Origin: JASFEQ01 sp050122535
GTDB lineage: Bacteria > Desulfobacterota > DSM-4660 > Desulfatiglandales > HGW-15
DNA: 17,567 nt
Assembly: GCA_050122535.1 (NCBI GenBank)
Contig: JASFIT010000046.1
Span: 1-17,567 of the forward strand
Direction of reading: 5' to 3'
In this document: piece by piece, positions 13,532 to 17,567 of the stretch
How the letters are laid out: each line of letters opens with the position of its first letter
Numbering within the stretch: the stretch's first letter is position 1
Program-made: the position numbers and the translations under genes
The notes under the pieces: model-generated
The model's input: the letters and a program-made list of their open reading frames with translations, nothing else
The model's database searches: none
What the model was told of the DNA's origin: nothing

Positions 13532-13678
13532 CTAGAACCTGGGCAATAATACTAAATAGGTAATCCCTGCTTGAACAACATTCGAAAAACGGAATAGATC
13601 AACGGCGGAAATTCCCTTTCTGCGACTGCATATACCCATCTCGCCTTCTTCAGAAACCAGGATAACTTTATAAGTCAT
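13532..13678 (-). CDS. 48-codon ORF, HicB-like N-terminus, possibly truncated
   Basis: The ORF starts with ATG at 13678 behind AAGGGGG (10-base spacing) and ends TAG at 13532, next to the tRNA-like fragment. The first residues, MTYKVILVSEEGEMGIC, resemble the opening beta strand of HicB antitoxins, but the characteristic PGxxSxG segment is absent and the rest (SNVVQAGITYLVLLPRF) does not match. No hicA follows. It may be a truncated or frameshifted gene, or a chance ORF in the operon trailer; it lies 54 bases after bamA. Confidence 0.35.
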   Translation of the reverse strand: MTYKVILVSEEGEMGICSRRKGISAVDLFRFSNVVQAGITYLVLLPRF

Positions 13679-13732
13679 TTTCTCATTACCCCCTTAAGGC
13701 TCTATGATATGAGCACTGGGGCAGGAATCCAT

Positions 13733-14875
13733 CTATTTCTTTTCAGGATAAAATACCATTTTGGCCAGTTCATCGTCATAAATATGGCCTTTGGCATACT
13801 GACGGCGCAATTCAACAAAGTCGATCACGCTTGATCCTGTGATCTTTTGGCTATTAAACGCATTAAAACCAAGCCATGCCTCCGCATTCATGTTCCAGGC
13901 CAGCCCATACATACCAGAGACCTTATTTGCATCCCAGAAAAACCTCTTCTTAATTCTCATGGTCTCTACAGCCTTCATCAGACAGAGCGGCATCAGGTTA
14001 GCCAGGGTCCACACCATATGGTTTACATATCCATCAAGCCGACTAAAATCTGTGCTGAGCGTTTTAAAATGGGCCTTGGCTTCAGCCGCCTCCTCTCCTG
14101 TTTTGAATTCCCCATAGACAATCTGGCCCTCCCTTGTATACGTATCTGTAATGACAAAGGGGTTGGGCACCCAGTTTCCATCCGCATCTTTTTTTATGGG
14201 AACGGCCTTGGTGATCAGGCCCAGTCTCTCCATCTTATAGGAGCTCCACGGCTCATTGGATATACAGTTCCACATGGCCTGCTCCATGCTCAGGTTCCAG
14301 TGCAGGAAATCCGTCGATCCCCCATCCGGGACCGAACCATGGCGTGTGCCCGCCTGCCCGAAATTGGCCGTATCAGCAGCCACAGTCAGGTCACAGGCCT
14401 GGCCTATCTCCTGCCCTCCGGCAATTCTCATACCGTTACACCGGCATATCACCGGGGTCCGGCACTTGAGTATGGCATCCACCATCCCTGAAAATAGATC
14501 TATATAATCGGCATATTCCTTTGGTCTCTTGGAATAGTACTCTGCATATTCTTTTACATTTCCACCCGTGCAGAATGCCCTGTCCCCTGTCCCTGTAAAA
14601 ATGGTGGCCACCACATCTCGAGACATGGATGCCCGATGCATGCCCGCAATAACACCCTTCACCATTTCTGTGGTATAGGACCCATACTGAGCCGGGTTAT
14701 TTAAGGTAATCCAGGCCGTATACAGTCCCTCCACCTCATTGCCCTTTGGATCAACAAGGGGTTTCTTCTCAAACATGGTGCATGGGGGTTCAGTACCAAA
14801 ATGTTCATCTCCGAATAAGTGGTGATCTTTTAAGACATTATCCCTCGTCAAAAAACCAAGATCATCAATGGCCAT
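13733..14875 (-). CDS. bamA: 6-oxocyclohex-1-ene-1-carbonyl-CoA hydrolase (BamA/Oah type)
   Basis: This 380-residue crotonase-superfamily enzyme of the central anaerobic aromatic pathway adds water to 6-oxocyclohex-1-ene-1-carbonyl-CoA and hydrolyses the C-C bond, giving 3-hydroxypimelyl-CoA. The crotonase oxyanion-hole regions are FTGTGDRAFCTGGNVKEYA and CRCNGMRIAGGQEIG. Between them and beyond come the segments typical of BamA: ITLNNPAQYGSYTTEMVKG near the N-terminus and HGSVPDGGSTDFLHW. Length matches known BamA proteins (about 380). The start is the ATG at 14875 behind AAGGAGG with 8-base spacing; the longer frame to 14896 would place that site inside the gene. It is 29 bases behind the BcrB-like gene and clearly in its operon. 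Related hydrolases act on methyl-substituted or fused-ring analogues, so the exact ring is not proven. Confidence 0.9.
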   Translation of the reverse strand: MAIDDLGFLTRDNVLKDHHLFGDEHFGTEPPCTMFEKKPLVDPKGNEVEGLYTAWITLNNPAQYGSYTTEMVKGVIAGMHRASMSRDVVATIFTGTGDRAFCTGGNVKEYAEYYSKRPKEYADYIDLFSGMVDAILKCRTPVICRCNGMRIAGGQEIGQACDLTVAADTANFGQAGTRHGSVPDGGSTDFLHWNLSMEQAMWNCISNEPWSSYKMERLGLITKAVPIKKDADGNWVPNPFVITDTYTREGQIVYGEFKTGEEAAEAKAHFKTLSTDFSRLDGYVNHMVWTLANLMPLCLMKAVETMRIKKRFFWDANKVSGMYGLAWNMNAEAWLGFNAFNSQKITGSSVIDFVELRRQYAKGHIYDDELAKMVFYPEKK

Positions 14876-14904
14876 AATCTTTCCCTCCTTTTTCATAATT
14901 AAAA

Positions 14905-16257
14905 TTAGTTCACCAGTTTCTTAAGTCCCCGGCTTTCCATAAAGGCATTAATGCGGGCAAAGGTTCTAGCCTCGTCAAATTCACGGGGATCAGCCACATT
15001 TCCTTCATAGGTGAGCACGGGAAATCCTGCCTCCAAAAGGGCTCTCCTCACTTCCAACTGCCCCACGGCCCAACCCTCGCAGCCCCGATTGAGATGCATC
15101 ATGGCGCCCTGACAGTCCCAGTCCCGGGCTATGGCCACATCAATATTCCGTCTCTCTATCATTGGAAATCGGAAGCTCTTGATGGTCAGTCCGTAGTCAA
15201 GAATCCAGGAAGTCATGGCTTCTAATGCGCCGTCCCTTGTTTTGATCCTGTCTTTAAGATCGGGCGGGGGTTCACCTGCACGGATATGGGGGATGTCGTT
15301 CTCATCGTAGTAATACTCCCACCCCCCTGAAAGCATAAAATCATACTGGCTTCCAACGCAGACCACGCCGAACTTCTCCATGTACCGAAACATATGTAGC
15401 GCATACCACGGGGGCTGGCTATTGTGAACCATTCTGAATCTTTCATACTCGACGCCAGCTATCCCCTTGGCAATTCGATCTTTGAGTTCCTCATAGAGCG
15501 TATCAAAAAATTCAACGGCTTCCCTTGTATGCCTTCGTAGTACATGAATGATATAGAAAGCGTACATGGACTTCTCATCCATGGGGGCAGGCACATTCTT
15601 GTTCAACTCACAGCACTTGGCCCATTTTGAGGTGGACATGATTTCATTGTAGACGGCATCGGCCAGTCTCTCGTCGTCGTAAGTCCTTCCTGTGATCTGT
15701 TCCATCCATTCAATGGAATCATGCATTTGTGTAACCAAGTAGTTGAACTTATTTTTTCTTCTTTTCTTACTCTCGCTCCATTTCGGCCATCGATAGGATG
15801 CCCCCATATCTATGACAAAGTAAGGCTTGTCCGTGTATCGGACAGCCGGTTGATACCACTTGCCGTGGGTGTCACAGAAGTGGAGCTGGAAATAGAAGTC
15901 GGGATGGGGATACTTGCCGCCGAAAGAGAATTGATCGCCAAATGTGGAACCAAGATAGTTACGGCAATAGCCACAAAGGTCTCTGGCATATCCCTTGGCC
16001 TCACAATGGGCCATCATCTCCTCTGATTTCCCCATGGCGCCGGTAGAAGCGCCATAAGGTTCGCCCCCGAAAAAGACATAATCCTCCCCCAAGCCGGCCG
16101 GAAGCCCGATCAGGCCCTCGGTACCTCCGCTGGCCACGAGCCAGTCCTTTTCCCCGGATGCCTTCTGTGCCAGCTTCTGATAAATATCCAGTCGCAGTTC
16201 TTTTGCCTTGCCCCAACAATCAAATGGTTTTGTGGGATACTTTTTCACTTCAGTCAT
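14905..16257 (-). CDS. Benzoyl-CoA reductase-type subunit (BcrB/BadE/BzdO-like)
   Basis: This 450-residue subunit belongs to the 2-hydroxyacyl-CoA dehydratase / class I benzoyl-CoA reductase family. Together with the BcrC-like subunit it would hold the FeS clusters and the aryl-CoA site where the ring is reduced with low-potential electrons. Likely cluster ligands are Cys95 and Cys98 in DLCGYCRNYLGS and Cys393 in HLNRGCEGW, the last being the family's conserved Cys near the C-terminus. Length fits BcrB/BzdO (about 435-450). Two ATGs are possible: 16269 overlaps the upstream stop as TAATG, while 16257 has GAGGGG four bases upstream and is preferred. Alternatives within the family are 3-methylbenzoyl-CoA or tetrahydronaphthoyl-CoA reductase subunits. 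The neighbouring bamA favours a dearomatizing role over 2-hydroxyacid dehydration. Confidence 0.8.
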   Translation of the reverse strand: MTEVKKYPTKPFDCWGKAKELRLDIYQKLAQKASGEKDWLVASGGTEGLIGLPAGLGEDYVFFGGEPYGASTGAMGKSEEMMAHCEAKGYARDLCGYCRNYLGSTFGDQFSFGGKYPHPDFYFQLHFCDTHGKWYQPAVRYTDKPYFVIDMGASYRWPKWSESKKRRKNKFNYLVTQMHDSIEWMEQITGRTYDDERLADAVYNEIMSTSKWAKCCELNKNVPAPMDEKSMYAFYIIHVLRRHTREAVEFFDTLYEELKDRIAKGIAGVEYERFRMVHNSQPPWYALHMFRYMEKFGVVCVGSQYDFMLSGGWEYYYDENDIPHIRAGEPPPDLKDRIKTRDGALEAMTSWILDYGLTIKSFRFPMIERRNIDVAIARDWDCQGAMMHLNRGCEGWAVGQLEVRRALLEAGFPVLTYEGNVADPREFDEARTFARINAFMESRGLKKLVN

Positions 16258-16268
16258 TTTTCCCCTCA

Positions 16269-17411
16269 TTAGATGATATCGAGCATGAGTGACTCTATGA
16301 ATGCCTCAACCCTGGTTGAGAACTGCCCCACGGGAACGGTGACGTCCAGTTCCAGGAAGTAGGCCGGAAAACCGCTCTCATCGAAATAATCCTTCAATAA
16401 GGGTATGTCTATCTCGTGGGGATCACAAAATTTTTGCTGCATCAAAAGCACGCCCTCGACCCGCCACTCCTTTGCAAGCTTCAGCAGGTTATTGAAGCGG
16501 CGAAGTTCGGGAAAGTCCTTACAAGGGCAGGGTGTCCGTGCGATATACCTCGTGGCTATGGCTTGAAGCCGATCCTCTTCAGGGATGATCTCCTGCCAGA
16601 AATACCGGGTACCGGTACAATGATCATCGGTGACCACCGTTGCAGGGAGGACCAGCTTCTGTTCAATCATACTTAGAAACTCCACATCATCGTTCTCGCT
16701 CCCAACGGTCATCAATCTCGTACCTGTCTCCCTGTCGAGCTTTCTCTCTTTGAGCTCTTCAAGGGCCTCAAGGAGGATCTTGTTATGTTCCGCCTTGTCC
16801 ATCATCTGGCTCGAGGCCACCATGTACATGGATTCCAGCCCCGTGATCGGTGGGCCATCCGCCTTTCTGAGCGCATAGATCTGCTTCATGAGCCGGCGAT
16901 TTTCATTATAGACCTCTATGGCATAATCCAAGGCTTCATCCGTCACTTTCTTTCCGACCCACCCCTCTACGTCCTCTTTGAAACATTCCAGTTCATCCCT
17001 CAAATATTTCCTGCTGTGCCTGTTTTGAGTGGAAGATGGGGTGTCTACTCTGAGAATTTTTGGCTGCGGCTTCACATTGAGTCCCCAGGCCTCATAGGCC
17101 TGCAGAAGGTGCATGCAGCAGTTGCCGTCTGAAATGCCATCTAAATAATCATATCGGCCCTGGAGCCCCTGGGCAAGAACGTCCCGGCAAAAGGGACAGA
17201 ACATCCCGAACAGATGGGGCGAACTGTGGTCCTCGATCTCATGACTCCCCAAGATGCGCACAGGTAAAATTCCCGCGGCATAAGGGATCTCTTCAGCTAC
17301 ATAGGTGCAAAAACATCCCAAGATCTTGCCATCGGGATGTCTTGAATTCCAATCCCTTGCATACTCGTGACGGTTTTCGTATATCTCCTGAAACTTTTCA
17401 ATGGCTCCCAT
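16269..17411 (-). CDS. Benzoyl-CoA reductase-type subunit (BcrC/BadD/BzdN-like)
   Basis: This 380-residue smaller catalytic subunit is of the same family and partners the product of the next gene. Visible features are GCFCTYVAEEIPYAAG with Cys33 and Cys35 (the family's first cluster region), FCPFC at 72-75, NCC at 98-99, the mid-domain GSEND, and the C-terminal KFCDP (Cys329) followed by FLELDVTVPVGQFSTRVEAF, which is characteristic of HgdB/BcrC. Length matches BcrC (about 375-385). The chosen start, ATG at 17411, has GAAGGGG nine bases upstream and aligns with the family N-terminus. The frame is open to 17510, but the extra 33 residues are a shadow of the ATPase remnant read in another frame. 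The start overlaps that remnant by 14 bases, and the stop abuts the next gene. Confidence 0.82.
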   Translation of the reverse strand: MGAIEKFQEIYENRHEYARDWNSRHPDGKILGCFCTYVAEEIPYAAGILPVRILGSHEIEDHSSPHLFGMFCPFCRDVLAQGLQGRYDYLDGISDGNCCMHLLQAYEAWGLNVKPQPKILRVDTPSSTQNRHSRKYLRDELECFKEDVEGWVGKKVTDEALDYAIEVYNENRRLMKQIYALRKADGPPITGLESMYMVASSQMMDKAEHNKILLEALEELKERKLDRETGTRLMTVGSENDDVEFLSMIEQKLVLPATVVTDDHCTGTRYFWQEIIPEEDRLQAIATRYIARTPCPCKDFPELRRFNNLLKLAKEWRVEGVLLMQQKFCDPHEIDIPLLKDYFDESGFPAYFLELDVTVPVGQFSTRVEAFIESLMLDII

Positions 17412-17567
17412 TGGACTCTGCCCCTTCTCTTGCTGCTTTAGATCCCCATTTTTTGAATTTTTCCGCCAACGCCCTTGCAAAAAAGGCGGCACCGGCGGCG
17501 CATTTATCATTCGTTATAAAATCCTTGGCTAGACCGTTTTCACATTTTATGGCCCTTGCATCCTCTA
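17398..17567 (-). pseudogene. Truncated BCR-type ATPase (activator) subunit, 3' end
   Basis: The frame is open from the window edge and ends TGA at 17398. It reads EDARAIKCENG, then FITNDKCAAG, then AAFFARALAEKFKKWG and a short tail. NDKCAAG is the signature of the BcrA/BcrD/HgdC (ASKHA) ATPases, whose Cys binds the subunit-bridging [4Fe-4S] cluster. In complete proteins more than 100 residues follow, including a second cluster Cys; here only about 31 residues follow and none is Cys. The AAFFARAL part resembles the GAxGAAxFA element that normally stands at the family C-terminus, so an in-frame internal deletion is likely. The 14-base overlap with the BcrC-like start looks like an original operon junction. 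An assembly error is the main alternative. Confidence 0.6.

Noticed and set aside
13500..13600. A complete tRNA or tmRNA gene on the minus strand
   Set aside because: No 5' acceptor strand, D-arm or anticodon arm can be matched upstream, and the T-stem has a terminal mismatch.
13847..14491. Plus-strand 214-codon open frame
   Set aside because: It lies entirely opposite the well-supported bamA-like gene, has no ribosome-binding site, and its composition is that of an antisense shadow.
17412..17510. N-terminal extension of the BcrC-like protein by 33 residues (start at 17510)
   Set aside because: The extension is Pro/Lys-rich, has no ribosome-binding site and lies out of frame over the recognizable ATPase remnant; the ATG at 17411 has a GAAGGGG site and matches the family start.

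Overview
The window looks like chromosomal DNA of an anaerobic bacterium, most likely a Desulfobacterota (deltaproteobacterial) degrader of aromatic compounds. The evidence is a cluster at the right end encoding benzoyl-CoA-reductase-type subunits and a BamA-type ring-opening hydrolase, plus a molybdopterin oxidoreductase, a GlnS, and many small hypothetical genes separated by structured intergenic repeats. This taxonomic reading is an inference from gene content, since no rRNA or other marker is present.

Left part (1-9200). A secreted S1/P1-nuclease or phospholipase-C-like zinc hydrolase is followed by a divergently oriented small arginine-rich protein that has its own promoter and terminator. 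Next comes a translationally coupled pair, an alpha/beta hydrolase and a DMT (EamA) exporter. A large cytoplasmic molybdopterin oxidoreductase then converges on, and overlaps by 23 bases, the glnS gene. Divergent from glnS is an ADP-ribosylglycohydrolase-fold protein that has lost the usual metal-binding aspartates. Behind it lies about 465 bases without a gene but full of inverted repeats, including a 72-base element that can fold as a three-way junction and a diverged second copy.

Middle part (9200-13700). This is an accessory-looking stretch in which every supported gene is on the minus strand: an orphan GspH/FimT-type pseudopilin, a two-gene micro-operon (a 79-residue Cys-containing protein and a 34-residue single-span membrane protein), a TerB-like/zinc-ribbon protein, an unknown 89-residue protein, a 71-residue protein and a small membrane-anchored protein. 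Good sigma-70-type promoters precede several of them. Near 13500 there is a fragment resembling the T-arm and acceptor end of a tRNA, without a visible 5' half, beside a strong terminator.

Right part (13453-17567). A minus-strand operon reads: truncated BCR ATPase subunit -> BcrC/BadD/BzdN-like subunit -> BcrB/BadE/BzdO-like subunit -> BamA-like 6-oxocyclohex-1-ene-1-carbonyl-CoA hydrolase -> a 48-codon ORF -> Rho-independent terminator. The two reductase subunits would carry out ATP-driven reductive dearomatization of an aryl-CoA, and BamA would open the ring after hydration and oxidation. The ATPase remnant at the window edge ends about 30 residues after its first FeS-cluster cysteine. It reads as though the first cysteine motif had been joined in frame to the usual C-terminal end of the family, so this copy is probably not a working activator.
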